Below are positions 1-8,725 of a stretch of DNA of 51,208 bases, in pieces (position 1 is the stretch's first letter; each line of letters starts with the position of its first letter). The notes below the pieces were generated by a model. That model was not told where the DNA came from and did no database searches. It saw only the letters and a program-made list of their open reading frames with translations. The stretch lies in NCBI RefSeq assembly GCF_029836165.1, contig NZ_JAOEBG010000033.1, forward strand, positions 1 to 51,208. Reading direction: 5' to 3'. Made by a program: the position numbers and the translations under genes. The stretch comes from Pseudomonas sp. GD04091. Its GTDB lineage: Bacteria; Pseudomonadota; Gammaproteobacteria; Pseudomonadales; Pseudomonadaceae.

Positions 1-44
1 GCCGCTGCGCAGCCCTTTCGCGACACAAGGCCGCTCCTACAGGG
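1..44. repeat. REP palindrome (class A)
   Basis: Single copy of the short palindromic sequence found at about fifteen places in this window. It reads agccctttcgcgacacaagg followed by ccgctcctacagggg. It lies downstream of the lsfA terminator and is cut by the left edge, so a partner copy may lie outside. Confidence 0.8.
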
Positions 45-69
45 GTTATGCATGGCTTTTAGCAGGCAT

Positions 70-93
70 AAAAAAGGGCCGTCGAAACGGCCC
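70..93 (-). terminator. Rho-independent terminator of lsfA
   Basis: On the minus strand a 6-bp GC stem (GGGCCG/CGGCCC, 6-nt loop) is followed at once by a run of six T. It lies 43 bp beyond the lsfA stop codon. Confidence 0.8.
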
Positions 94-135
94 GAAGATC
101 CCTGCTTGGCTAAGAGCAATGCAACGAGGAATGCC

Positions 136-774
136 TCAACGATTGGGTTGCGGGGTCAGCCGCAGATAAGGTTTCACCGCCCGATACCCTTTCGGGAAGC
201 GCTGCTTGATTTCATCTTCGTCCTTGAGCGACGGCACGATCACCACCTCGTCGCCGTCCTGCCAGTTGCCTGGCGTGGCGACCTTGTAGTTGTCGGTCAG
301 CTGCAGCGAGTCGATCACCCGCAGGATCTCGTTGAAATTGCGTCCGGTGCTGGCCGGGTAGGTGATGGTCAGGCGCACCTTCTTGTTCGGGTCGATGACG
401 AACAGCGAGCGCACGGTCAGGGTGTCGCTGGCGTTGGGGTGGATCAGGTCGTACAGGTCGGAGACCTTGCGATCGGCGTCGGCGATGATCGGGAAGTTGA
501 CCACGGTGTTCTGGGTCTCGTTGATGTCGTCGATCCACTTGTGATGCGAGTCGACCGGGTCGACCGACAGGGCGATGGCCTTGACCCCGCGCTTGCCGAA
601 CTCGTCCTTGAGCTTGGCGGTCAGGCCCAGCTCGGTGGTGCACACCGGGGTGAAGTCGGCCGGATGGGAGAACAGCACGCCCCAGCTGTTGCCCAGCCAT
701 TCGTGGAAGCGGATCTTGCCGGCGCTGGAATCCTGTTCGAAATCGGGGGCGATGTCGCCGAGTTTGAGGCTCAT
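136..774 (-). CDS. lsfA: 1-Cys peroxiredoxin LsfA
   Basis: A thiol peroxidase of the Prx6 (1-Cys) subfamily that reduces hydrogen peroxide and organic peroxides in the cytoplasm. The 212-residue length is typical. The peroxidatic site is P38-x3-T42-x2-C45 (PADFTPVC), with the supporting Arg at 122 in TVRSLFVIDP. There is no resolving Cys near the C-terminus, and the long C-terminal domain is the one seen in Prx6 proteins. The ATG is preceded by AGGAG at 8-nt spacing. In pseudomonads lsfA is known as a sulfate-starvation-induced gene, and its place beside the tau operon agrees with that. The upstream region shared with the porin terminator is AT-rich and holds an 18-bp dyad (844-861). Identity is near certain; the sulfur regulation is inferred from family and context. 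Confidence 0.93.
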   Translation of the reverse strand: MSLKLGDIAPDFEQDSSAGKIRFHEWLGNSWGVLFSHPADFTPVCTTELGLTAKLKDEFGKRGVKAIALSVDPVDSHHKWIDDINETQNTVVNFPIIADADRKVSDLYDLIHPNASDTLTVRSLFVIDPNKKVRLTITYPASTGRNFNEILRVIDSLQLTDNYKVATPGNWQDGDEVVIVPSLKDEDEIKQRFPKGYRAVKPYLRLTPQPNR

Positions 775-843
775 GGAAGCGGCTCCTGTGCTGTGTCTGG
801 CCTGGTGGGTTCAATGTGCCTGCATCGAATTAAAAACAAAAAG

Positions 844-861
844 AATAAATATCGATTTATT
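844..861. promoter_or_regulatory. AT-rich dyad upstream of lsfA
   Basis: Perfect inverted repeat AATAAAT-ATCG-ATTTATT about 70-90 bp upstream of the lsfA start, in an AT-rich patch that stands out from the GC-rich surroundings. It could be an operator for the lsfA promoter. No specific regulator can be named from the sequence. Confidence 0.35.
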
Positions 862-893
862 TATAACCGAATTGCATACAGAACTGCAGGCAC

Positions 894-922
894 AAAAAAG
901 CCTCGCACTGAGCGAGGCTTTC
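894..922 (-). terminator. Rho-independent terminator of the OprD-family porin gene
   Basis: Nine-base-pair stem AAGCCTCGC/GCGAGGCTT with a 5-nt loop. On the minus strand it is followed by six T. It starts about 17 bp after the porin stop. The opposite side is also T-rich, so it may work weakly in both directions. Confidence 0.85.
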
Positions 923-938
923 TTTGTGCAGCTACGAC

Positions 939-2270
939 TTACATGAAGGCGTAAGTGTAGTTCACGATGAAGCGAGTCTGGTCCTGGTCGGCGCTGCTTT
1001 CGCCCGAGCCACGATAGACGCCCTGACGCAGGCTGAAGCCCAGGCCTTTGAGGGTACCTTGCTGAATGGTGTAGTCGACGCGTGCGTCACGTTCCCATTC
1101 GTTGTAGGTGCCGTGGCCCGACTTGTTACGAATGTCGTCACCGCGCAGGTAAGCTACCGACGCCTTCAGACCTGGTACGCCCAGGGCCGCGAAGTCGTAG
1201 GAGTACTGACCGAAGTTGGTGTTCTCGCCAGCACGGGCGAACTGGTTGATCATGCTGTCGGTGAACAGGTAGAAGCTGGAGCCGCCAGCGCCTTCCGAAG
1301 TACCGCTGTCGTTGACCAGGTTGCCCTGACCCAACCAGACGAAGCCGCCGTCGTCGCCGACCTGCTGACGGCCGAGCATCAGCGCGTGGCCACCCAGGGT
1401 GTAGGTGAACATGGCGGACCAGGTCTTGTTGTCGACCTTGCCGGTGTTCTTGGCGTAGCCGCCGTTGTTGCTGAAGTTGTAGGAGCTGTCCTCGCCGTTC
1501 TTGCCGTCGCTGCTGCTGTCGAAGTAGCGCAGGTCGGTCTTGAACGATTGGTCGTCAGCGATCTTGAAGACGTGGGTCGCACCCAGGAAGTGCTGCTTGT
1601 AGAAGTCTTCCAGGTTCGAGTAGTAGTACTGCAGGGTCAGGTCTGGGGTGAGCTTGTAGTCCAGGCCACCGTAGCGGAACTTGTTGCTCTCGGCAGTGGC
1701 GCCAGCGACGGACAGACCGGTGCGGTTGCTCGAAGCACGACCCATGGCGTGGGTCAGCTGACCGGCGTTGATGGTCAGGTTGTCGATTTCCTTCGACTGG
1801 ATGGTGCCACCCTCGAAGGTCTGCGGCAGCAGACGACCATCGTTGGAGACCAGGATCGGCAGGTTCGGCGCGAGCGCGCTACCGAAATGCGCTTCGGTCT
1901 TGGAGAAGCGAGCCTTGGCGTTGGCACCGAAACGGGCCCACTGGTCCGCTGCGCCTTTGCCGTCATCCGGGAAGAAGCCACCTTTGTGGTAACCCTTGCC
2001 GCCGTCCAGGCGAATGCCCCACAGCGCCTGGGCATCAACGCCGAAACCGACGGTGCCTTCGGTGAAGCCCGAGATGTAGTCGAGCTTGAAGCCCTGGCCG
2101 GATTCACGCTGGTCCGGGCGAGGGTTGCCGTGGGCTTCACGGTTGTCGTTGTTGAAGTACATGGTGCGCGAGCTCAGGGACAGCTTGCTGTCCTCGACGA
2201 AACCTGCAGCGCCTGCTTGTTGGGCGAGAACCCCCAGTGCCACGGCCAGGGCCAGGCTGGACTTGTACAT
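939..2270 (-). CDS. OprD-family outer-membrane porin (OprE-like)
   Basis: A 443-residue precursor with a short signal peptide (MYKSSLALAVALGVLAQQAGA, cleavage near residue 22) and the alternating aromatic/Gly strand pattern of an 18-strand beta barrel. OprD-family features include the FVEDSKLSLSSRTMYFNND start of the mature protein and the strand LKASVAYLRGDDI near the C-terminus. The chain ends YTYAFM, so Met rather than the usual aromatic residue is terminal. The ATG has a strong GAGGAG site. This family passes amino acids and small organic anions through the outer membrane. Its position next to tauABCD suggests a role in sulfonate or related uptake, but the substrate cannot be read from sequence. 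It has its own terminator and a long upstream region, so it is probably monocistronic. Confidence 0.88.
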   Translation of the reverse strand: MYKSSLALAVALGVLAQQAGAAGFVEDSKLSLSSRTMYFNNDNREAHGNPRPDQRESGQGFKLDYISGFTEGTVGFGVDAQALWGIRLDGGKGYHKGGFFPDDGKGAADQWARFGANAKARFSKTEAHFGSALAPNLPILVSNDGRLLPQTFEGGTIQSKEIDNLTINAGQLTHAMGRASSNRTGLSVAGATAESNKFRYGGLDYKLTPDLTLQYYYSNLEDFYKQHFLGATHVFKIADDQSFKTDLRYFDSSSDGKNGEDSSYNFSNNGGYAKNTGKVDNKTWSAMFTYTLGGHALMLGRQQVGDDGGFVWLGQGNLVNDSGTSEGAGGSSFYLFTDSMINQFARAGENTNFGQYSYDFAALGVPGLKASVAYLRGDDIRNKSGHGTYNEWERDARVDYTIQQGTLKGLGFSLRQGVYRGSGESSADQDQTRFIVNYTYAFM

Positions 2271-2830
2271 GTTTTGCTCCTCTACGTTCTAATTTTTGTG
2301 CGTCTCAAGTGGCGAGGTCTGCTGCCCCACTCACCCGGATTGGCGATTTAGCACCAAAGCGTGACCGCCAAGTCAATCCCTAACGATGGATTCGCGACTT
2401 TGGTCTAATTCGCCCACCTGCGCTACAGGATAATGACAATCCTATAAATCCAAAATGACCGTTTTATGAATCTGTAAGATTTTTACGGAATAACTTTGAA
2501 ACCTTTACTGCCATTCGTTGTATCGACGCCGTCAATCATACCTTTAGGTTATGTGCAAACGTTTGGCCTGATGCCACCAAGCGATCCCCCCGCAGGAACC
2601 GAAAAAGGCTAGCAGTCTTTGCTGAAATCGCCATTGCGAGCCTGACCGCCCTTTTCGCGACACGAGACCGCTCCCGTAGAGCGGCGCTGCGGCGCAGCCC
2701 AGAATCTGAACGGCGCCGTCAGAGCGATTGGCTTTTAAGCTAATGCGAAAAAGTTATTTATTTTTGATTTCTTAGATCATCTAGTCTTCTCGCCATCCAT
2801 CCCCCCGAATGCCTGACGAGAGGTTCAACC
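2271..2830. other. Intergenic region between the porin and tauA (560 bp)
   Basis: Holds the divergent promoters of the porin and the tau operon. I see no ORF with coding character. Features are AT-rich stretches on both sides, a 10-bp perfect palindrome CAAACGTTTG (2556-2565), a degenerate REP copy (about 2650-2701), and a strongly AT-rich block (2738-2785) just before tauA where the sulfur-regulated promoter would be expected. I could not assign -35/-10 boxes or a CysB/Cbl/TauR site with confidence. Confidence 0.6.
2650..2701. repeat. Degenerate REP palindrome
   Basis: Resembles the class A REP (ttttcgcgacacgagaccgc) but with several changes from the other copies, followed by gcggcgctgcggcgcagccc. 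It lies unusually between two divergent promoters rather than behind a gene. Confidence 0.55.
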
Positions 2831-3802
2831 ATGATCCCGCACGCTCCGCTGCGCCTGTTCGCCGCCCTGACCCTCGCCAGCGCCAGCTGGGCGGCACAGG
2901 CCGCCGACCTGACGGTGGCTTACCAGACCACCGTCGATCCGGCCAAGGTGGCCCAGGTCGATGGCACCTACGAGAAGGCCAGCAGGGCCAGCATCGACTG
3001 GCGCAAGTTCGACAACGGTGCCGACGTGATCACCGCCGTCGCCTCGGGCGACGTGCAGATCGGCTACCTCGGCTCCAGCCCGCTGGCCGCCGCCGCCACC
3101 CGCAAGCTGCCGGTCGAGACCTTCCTGATCGCCACCCAGATTGGCGCCGGTGAGGCCCTGGTCGCCCGTGACAGCATCAAGACCCCGCAGGATCTGGTCG
3201 GCAAGAAAGTCGCCGTGCCGTTCGTTTCCACCGGCCACTACAGCCTGCTCGCCGCGCTCAAGAGCTGGAACATCGACCCGTCGAAAGTGCAGATCCTCAA
3301 CCTGGCGCCACCGGCCATCATCGCCGCCTGGAAACGCGGCGACATCGACGCCACCTACGTCTGGGACCCGGCCCTGGGCGTGGCCAAGGAGAACGGCAAG
3401 GTGCTGATCACCTCGGGCGAGCTGGCCGAGAAAGGCGCACCGACCTTCGATGCCTGGATCGTGCGCAAGGACTTCGCCGCCAAGCACCCTGAGATCGTCA
3501 AGTCGTTCGCCAAGGTCACCCTCGACGCCTACGCCGATTACCGCAAGGACCCGCAGGCCTGGCTGGCCGACAAGGACAACGTCGCCAAGCTGGTCAAGCT
3601 GTCCGGCGCCAAGCCTGCCGACATCCCGGTCCTGCTGCAGGGCAACGTCTACCCACTGGCCGCCGATCAGGCCAGCGCCCTGGGCGCACCGACCACCCAG
3701 GCGCTGACCGACACCGCCACCTTCCTCAAGCAGCAAGGCAAGGTCGACGCCGTGTTGCCGGACTACTCGCCCTACGTCAGCGCGCAATACCTGCCCAACT
3801 AA
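2831..3802 (+). CDS. tauA: Taurine ABC transporter, periplasmic binding protein
   Basis: Binds taurine in the periplasm and delivers it to TauBC. The 323 residues start with a classical signal peptide (MIPHAPLRLFAALTLASASWAAQA), and the mature protein begins ADLTVAYQTTVDPAKVAQ, the usual TauA start. The SsuA/THI5-like fold is supported by GYLGSSPLAAAATRKLPVE and the hinge segment IAAWKRGDIDATYVWDPALG. The ATG follows GAGAGG. It is the first gene of a four-gene operon with tauB 24 bp downstream. A start inside an overlapping frame was rejected because it lacks a signal peptide. Confidence 0.93.
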   Translation: MIPHAPLRLFAALTLASASWAAQAADLTVAYQTTVDPAKVAQVDGTYEKASRASIDWRKFDNGADVITAVASGDVQIGYLGSSPLAAAATRKLPVETFLIATQIGAGEALVARDSIKTPQDLVGKKVAVPFVSTGHYSLLAALKSWNIDPSKVQILNLAPPAIIAAWKRGDIDATYVWDPALGVAKENGKVLITSGELAEKGAPTFDAWIVRKDFAAKHPEIVKSFAKVTLDAYADYRKDPQAWLADKDNVAKLVKLSGAKPADIPVLLQGNVYPLAADQASALGAPTTQALTDTATFLKQQGKVDAVLPDYSPYVSAQYLPN

Positions 3803-3826
3803 GCACACAACCGACCGGAGCCCGTC

Positions 3827-4621
3827 ATGGCCTTGCTCGAGCTGGAGCGCATCAGCGCACAGTACCCCGGCGCCACCACCCCGGTGCTGGCCGACATCAA
3901 CCTGAGCCTGGGGCCCCGCCAGTTGCTGGTGGCCCTCGGGCCTTCCGGCAGTGGCAAGACCTCGCTGCTCAACCTGATCGCGGGCTTCGTCGCCCCCAGC
4001 GGTGGGCGCATCACCCTCGATGGCGCGCCGGTACAAGGCCCGGGCGCCGAGCGTGGCGTGGTGTTCCAGGACGACGCCCTGCTGCCCTGGCAGGACGTGC
4101 TCGGCAACGTCGCCTTCGGCCTGGAACTGGCCGGCGTACCCCGCGCCCAGCGTGAAGCCAAGGCCCGCGAGATGCTGGCGCTGGTCGACCTGGCCGGCTT
4201 CGCTGAGCGGCGCGTCTGGCAGCTGTCCGGTGGCCAGAAACAGCGCGTGGGCCTGGCCCGGGCGCTGGCCGCCGATCCACGGGTACTGCTGATGGACGAG
4301 CCGTTCGGCGCCCTCGATGCCTTCACCCGCGAACAGATGCAGGAGCTGCTGCTGCAGGTGTGGCAACGCACCGCCAAGCCGGTGTTCCTGATCACCCATG
4401 ACATAGAAGAAGCGGTGTTCCTCGCCACCGAACTGGTGCTCCTGGCCCCCAACCCGGGCCGCGTGGTGGAGCGCCTGCAACTGAATTTCGGCCAGCGCTA
4501 TGCCGCTGGCGAGTCGGCCCGGGCGATCAAGTCCGACCCGCGCTTCATCGAGACCCGCGAGCACGTGCTGGCACGGGTGTTCTCGCAACGTCAAAGCACC
4601 CGCCAGGAGGCGCGCGCATGA
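3827..4621 (+). CDS. tauB: Taurine ABC transporter, ATP-binding protein
   Basis: ATPase subunit that powers taurine uptake at the inner face of the membrane. The 264 residues show Walker A GPSGSGKT (38-45), a Q-loop at VVFQDDALLPW, signature LSGGQ (133-137), and Walker B VLLMDEP with Asp157/Glu158. An H-loop follows in FLITHDIEEA. The sequence is closest to the TauB/SsuB nitrate-sulfonate-bicarbonate group. Its stop codon overlaps the tauC start (ATGA at 4618-4621), so translation is coupled. Confidence 0.93.
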   Translation: MALLELERISAQYPGATTPVLADINLSLGPRQLLVALGPSGSGKTSLLNLIAGFVAPSGGRITLDGAPVQGPGAERGVVFQDDALLPWQDVLGNVAFGLELAGVPRAQREAKAREMLALVDLAGFAERRVWQLSGGQKQRVGLARALAADPRVLLMDEPFGALDAFTREQMQELLLQVWQRTAKPVFLITHDIEEAVFLATELVLLAPNPGRVVERLQLNFGQRYAAGESARAIKSDPRFIETREHVLARVFSQRQSTRQEARA

Positions 4622-5454
4622 GCAGCCTGGACCTGCCCGTCGCCGCCAAGCGCGACACCCATCCCGCAGCGGCCAAGATCCGCCGCTCGCTGCCGACCCG
4701 CTGGATCAGCGCGCTGACCCTGGCCACGCTGCTGCTGGCCTGGTGGCTGGTGACCGCCGCCGGGTGGGTCGAACCCCTGTTCCTGCCCTCGCCCGCCGAT
4801 ATCCTGGCCAAGGGCTGGGCGCTGCTCACCCAGGGCTACATGGATGCCAGCCTGTGGCAGCACCTGGGCGCGAGCCTGGGTCGCATCGGCCTGGCGCTGG
4901 TGGCGGCGACCCTGACCGCCATCCCGGTCGGCCTGGCCATCGGCTACAACCGTGTGGCCCGAGGCATCCTCGACCCGTTGATCGAGTTCTACCGCCCCAT
5001 TCCACCGCTGGCCTACCTGCCGCTGATCGTCATCTGGTGCGGCATCGGCGAGCTGTCGAAAGTGCTGCTGATCTACCTGGCGATCTTCGCCCCGATCGCC
5101 ATCGCCACCGCCACCGGCGTGCGCACCGTCGACCCGGCCAAGCTGCGCGCCGCCCAGTCGCTGGGGGCAACCAGGGCCCAGTTGATTCGCCATGTGATCC
5201 TGCCCAGCGCGCTACCCGACATCCTCACCGGCATCCGCATCGGCCTCGGCGTGGGCTGGTCGACCCTGGTCGCCGCCGAGCTGATCGCCGCCACCAGCGG
5301 CCTGGGCTTCATGGTGCAGTCGGCGGCGCAGTTCCTGGTCACCGATGTGGTGGTGCTGGGGATCTTGCTGATCGCCCTGATCGCCTTCGCCCTGGAGATG
5401 GGCCTGCGCGCCCTGCAGCGCAAGCTGGTGCCCTGGCACGGCCAGAGCCATTGA
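4618..5454 (+). CDS. tauC: Taurine ABC transporter, permease
   Basis: Inner-membrane subunit of 278 residues with about six membrane segments. It carries the EAA loop that contacts TauB (AAQSLGATRAQLIRHVILPS, then ALPDILTGIRIGLG). The ATG overlaps the tauB stop by 4 bp, and GGAGG lies just upstream within tauB. The N-terminal 25 residues are hydrophilic and cytoplasmic. It lies between tauB and tauD in the canonical tauABCD order. Confidence 0.93.
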   Translation: MSSLDLPVAAKRDTHPAAAKIRRSLPTRWISALTLATLLLAWWLVTAAGWVEPLFLPSPADILAKGWALLTQGYMDASLWQHLGASLGRIGLALVAATLTAIPVGLAIGYNRVARGILDPLIEFYRPIPPLAYLPLIVIWCGIGELSKVLLIYLAIFAPIAIATATGVRTVDPAKLRAAQSLGATRAQLIRHVILPSALPDILTGIRIGLGVGWSTLVAAELIAATSGLGFMVQSAAQFLVTDVVVLGILLIALIAFALEMGLRALQRKLVPWHGQSH

Positions 5455-5502
5455 CCACTGAATGACCATGCCGGCAACCCGGCACCTGGAACGAGAAAAG
5501 AC

Positions 5503-6336
5503 ATGAGCCTGACCGTTACCCCTTTGAGCCCTGCACTGGGCGCGCAGATCAGCGGCGTGGACATCAGCCGCGACATCACCATCGAACAGCGTGACGCCAT
5601 CGAGCAGGCGCTGCTGAGGCATCAAGTGCTGTTCTTCCGCGACCAGCCGATCACCCCCGAGCAACAAGCGCGCTTTGCCGCCCGCTTCGGCGACCTGCAC
5701 ATCCACCCGATCTACCCGAACGTGCCGGAGACGCCGCAGGTACTGATCCTCGACACCGCCGTGACCGACGTACGCGACAATGCCGTCTGGCACACCGACG
5801 TGACCTTCCTGCCCACCCCGGCGCTGGGCGCGGTGCTCAGTGCCAAGCAACTGCCAGCCTTTGGTGGCGACACCCTGTGGGCCAGCGGGATCGCGGCGTT
5901 CGAAGCGCTGTCGGCGCCGCTGCGCGAGATGCTCGACGGCCTGACCGCCCCCCACGACTTCACCAAGTCGTTCCCGCTGGAGCGCTTCGGCACCACGCCC
6001 GAAGACCTCGCGCGCTGGGAAGCGACCCGGCGCAACAACCCGCCGCTGTCGCACCCGGTGGTGCGTACCCATCCGGTCAGCGGGCGCAAGGCGCTGTTCG
6101 TCAATGAAGGGTTCACCACGCGGATCAACGAGCTGAACGAGCAGGAAAGCGAGGCGCTGCTCAAGCTGCTGTTCGCCCATGCGACACGACCGGAGTTCAG
6201 CATTCGCTGGCGTTGGCAGGAAAATGACGTGGCGTTCTGGGACAACCGCGTCACGCAACATTTTGCTGTGGATGACTACCGGCCGAACCGGCGGGTGATG
6301 CATCGGGCGACCATCCTGGGGGATGCGCCGTTCTGA
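5503..6336 (+). CDS. tauD: Taurine dioxygenase
   Basis: Fe(II)/alpha-ketoglutarate-dependent enzyme that oxidises taurine to aminoacetaldehyde and sulfite, releasing sulfur for cysteine synthesis. The 277 residues contain the iron-binding facial triad H97-x-D99 (VWHTDVTF) and H253, with the 2-oxoglutarate-binding Arg at 268 (RVMHRATILGD). The spacing matches E. coli TauD. A GAGAA ribosome site precedes the ATG. It is the last gene of the tau operon and is followed by a REP pair that separates it from the convergent betT. Confidence 0.94.
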   Translation: MSLTVTPLSPALGAQISGVDISRDITIEQRDAIEQALLRHQVLFFRDQPITPEQQARFAARFGDLHIHPIYPNVPETPQVLILDTAVTDVRDNAVWHTDVTFLPTPALGAVLSAKQLPAFGGDTLWASGIAAFEALSAPLREMLDGLTAPHDFTKSFPLERFGTTPEDLARWEATRRNNPPLSHPVVRTHPVSGRKALFVNEGFTTRINELNEQESEALLKLLFAHATRPEFSIRWRWQENDVAFWDNRVTQHFAVDDYRPNRRVMHRATILGDAPF

Positions 6337-6348
6337 CGTGGCCATGGG

Positions 6349-6446
6349 AGGCCGTTGGCCGCCTTTCGCGGCACAAGGCCGCTCCCACAGGAGAGCGCGA
6401 TCATCTGTGGGAGCGGTCGGAAAGGGCCGCAAAGCGGCCCCAGCGA
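6349..6446. repeat. Inverted pair of class A REPs between tauD and betT
   Basis: Two REP units head to head (cgcggcacaaggccgctccc and tgtgggagcggtcggaaagg) separated by about 15 bp. They fill the whole gap between two convergent genes. No separate terminator is visible, so this BIME-like structure is the likely transcript boundary. Confidence 0.8.
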
Positions 6447-6447
6447 T

Positions 6448-8451
6448 CTACCTGACCAGATGCAGGTACTGCATGTGCCGCTCGTACTGGTCGAGGATGT
6501 CGTTGATGATCTGCTCCTTGCTGTAGCCCACCAGGTCGTAGTTCTGGCTGCCCTCGGAGAGATGCACTTCGGCCCGGTAGTAGCGGCGATTCTTCAACTC
6601 CTGCGTCCCCAGTCCACCCAGCGCGAACGATGGCGTGAAGTAGCCACGCATCTGCACCTGGTAGATGAACGGCTGCTCCTCGCCATGGCCGATCTTCAGG
6701 CTGACATTGTCGTGGCTCGGGTCATCCTGGGTGATCAGCACCAGGCCCTTCTGCTCGAACACCTCGCGCACCTCGGCGATCGCCGGGCGCACCACGTCGT
6801 CCATGAACCGATACACCTCGTCCCGGGACGGGAAGTGCACCGCCTGGCTCAGGCGCTGGCGCCAGCCGCCACGCCCCCGCCGGCTCTGCGCGAACGGCGC
6901 CAGCGAATGCATCTGCGCGATCTGTCGCTGGCTTTCCAGGTAGAAGGCCTTGTGCAGCCCCCACATCATGCACAGCAGGATCAACGAGAACGGCAGCGAG
7001 GTCAGCACCACCGCCGACTTCAGCGAATCGATGCTGCCGGCGAACAGCAGGCCACTGGTGATCAGCGCGGTCATCGCGCCCCAGAAGATGCGCAGCCAGT
7101 TCGGGCCGTCCTCGTCGGCGCCGCCGCCCTTGGCCGACAGCGTCGACAGCACCACCGTGCCGGAGTCGGCCGAGGTGACGAAGAACACGAAGCTGATGAA
7201 CACCGTCACGGCGATCACCGTCTTGCTCCACGGATAGGTTTCCAGCAGCAAGTACAGGCTCATCGACGGGTTGTCGATGGCCGACTGGCCGAGGGCGGTC
7301 ATGCCGTGATTGATCACCTGGTCCAGCGCACTGTTGCCGAAGATCGACATCCACGCCAGGGTGAAGCCCAGCGGGATCAGCAGCACGCCGAAGACGAACT
7401 CGCGAATGGTCCGGCCCCGGGAGATGCGGGCGATGAACAGGCCCACGAACGGCGCCCAGGCAATCCACCAGGCCCAGTAGAACACCGTCCAGCCACCCAG
7501 CCAGTCGCGATTCTCGCCATAGGCGTAGACATCGAAGCTCTTGCGCGGCAACGCCCCGAGGTAGTCGCCGAGGTTCTGGATCAGGGTGTTGAACAGGTGC
7601 TGGGTGGGCCCGGCGAACAGCACGAACAGCAGCAGCGCGCAGGCCAGGAACAGGTTGATGTCGCTCATCACCCGCACGCCCTTCTCCACCCCGGCGACCG
7701 CCACGGCCACCGCCGCGCCCATCATCAGGGTGATGAGGATCACCTGCACCCACTGGCTGTGGCTGATGCCGAACAGGTAGTCGAGGCCGGCGTTCAGGTG
7801 CAGCACGCCGAAGCCCATGTCGGCCCCCAGGCCGAACACCGTGGCGATGATGCCGAAACCATCCACCGCGTAGCCGATCGGACCGTTGATGCGCTTGCCG
7901 ATCAGCGGGTACAGCGCCGAGCGCAGGGCCAGCGGCAGGTTGTGCCGGTAGGCGAAATAGGCCAGCGCCATGCCGACGAAGGCAAACACGCCCCAGCCGT
8001 GCAGGCCCCAGTGCAGGAACAGCACCTGCATCGCCTGGCGCCCGGCTTCGGCCGTACCCGCCTCGCCCTGCGGCGGCTGCAGCATGTGGGTCAGGGGTTC
8101 GGAGACGCAGAAGAAGAACAGGGTGATGCTGATGCCCGCGGCGAACAGCATGCCGGCCCAGGACAGGTAGCTGAACTCGGGTTCGTCGTGGTCGGCACCG
8201 AGCTTGATCTTGCCGTAGCCGGACACGGCGGTGACCACCACGAAGACCAGGTACAAGGTCATGGCCAGCATGTAGTACCAGCCGACGGTGTTGGCCGCCC
8301 AGTTCTGCGCTGCCAGCAGCCACTCGCCGGCCGCTTGCGGCATGGCAATGACGATCAGGCCGAAGATGAGGATGAAGCTTGCCGCGAAGTAGAACACAGG
8401 GGGGTTCATGCGGATCTTGCCGTTGGCAAGGTCGGGGGTAGGTGCACTCAT
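6448..8451 (-). CDS. betT: BCCT-family choline/betaine transporter (BetT-like)
   Basis: Sodium- or proton-coupled uptake of choline, betaine or carnitine across the inner membrane. With the start at 8451 it has 667 residues, close to E. coli BetT (677). It shows about twelve membrane helices and BCCT signatures (WTVFYWAWWIAWAPFVGLF, and ISRGRTIREFV). A hydrophilic C-terminal tail of about 150 residues is typical of the long, osmotically tuned BetT branch. I chose MSAPTPDL as the start because AGGTG lies upstream at suitable spacing and a longer open frame would read into a REP palindrome. The downstream REP pair is shared with tauD. Confidence 0.88.
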   Translation of the reverse strand: MSAPTPDLANGKIRMNPPVFYFAASFILIFGLIVIAMPQAAGEWLLAAQNWAANTVGWYYMLAMTLYLVFVVVTAVSGYGKIKLGADHDEPEFSYLSWAGMLFAAGISITLFFFCVSEPLTHMLQPPQGEAGTAEAGRQAMQVLFLHWGLHGWGVFAFVGMALAYFAYRHNLPLALRSALYPLIGKRINGPIGYAVDGFGIIATVFGLGADMGFGVLHLNAGLDYLFGISHSQWVQVILITLMMGAAVAVAVAGVEKGVRVMSDINLFLACALLLFVLFAGPTQHLFNTLIQNLGDYLGALPRKSFDVYAYGENRDWLGGWTVFYWAWWIAWAPFVGLFIARISRGRTIREFVFGVLLIPLGFTLAWMSIFGNSALDQVINHGMTALGQSAIDNPSMSLYLLLETYPWSKTVIAVTVFISFVFFVTSADSGTVVLSTLSAKGGGADEDGPNWLRIFWGAMTALITSGLLFAGSIDSLKSAVVLTSLPFSLILLCMMWGLHKAFYLESQRQIAQMHSLAPFAQSRRGRGGWRQRLSQAVHFPSRDEVYRFMDDVVRPAIAEVREVFEQKGLVLITQDDPSHDNVSLKIGHGEEQPFIYQVQMRGYFTPSFALGGLGTQELKNRRYYRAEVHLSEGSQNYDLVGYSKEQIINDILDQYERHMQYLHLVR

Positions 8452-8619
8452 CGAACAGGCACCTCGTCGAAGGACGTGAGGTTCGGATTGAACGGGTTCA
8501 GCAAAGGCGATTCCTCCTTTTGAACACCGGCAATGGACCAGCGTTTTCGTTGAACAAGCGTTCAAGTTAAACATGGATCGGCTTTCAATGCGACCCGATG
8601 CCGCTGGGCGGGACATCGG

Positions 8620-8718
8620 CGGCGCCCCCTTCGCGGGTAAACCCGCTCCCACAGGATCGCGCTGTCAGTCGGTTCAGCGCTGCAACTGTGGGAGCAGGTT
8701 TACCCGCGAAAAGGCCGG
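8620..8718. repeat. Inverted pair of class C REPs
   Basis: Two copies of the classical P. putida REP core (cttcgcgggtaaacccgctc and its reverse complement in tgggagcaggtttacccgcg) facing each other across about 45 bp. This version differs from the more abundant class A copies elsewhere. It lies between betT (start side) and the serine acetyltransferase gene (stop side). Confidence 0.85.
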
Positions 8719-8725
8719 AACAGAT

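Noticed and set aside
2825..4594. Long minus-strand open frame (589 codons) opposite tauA and tauB
   Set aside because: It is antisense to two clearly identified genes, has low-complexity Gly/Gln/Arg-rich composition typical of high-GC shadow frames, and shows no domain.
8452..8652. N-terminal extension of BetT by 67 residues
   Set aside because: The extension reads into a REP palindrome and lacks family similarity; the internal ATG has a ribosome site and gives the usual length.
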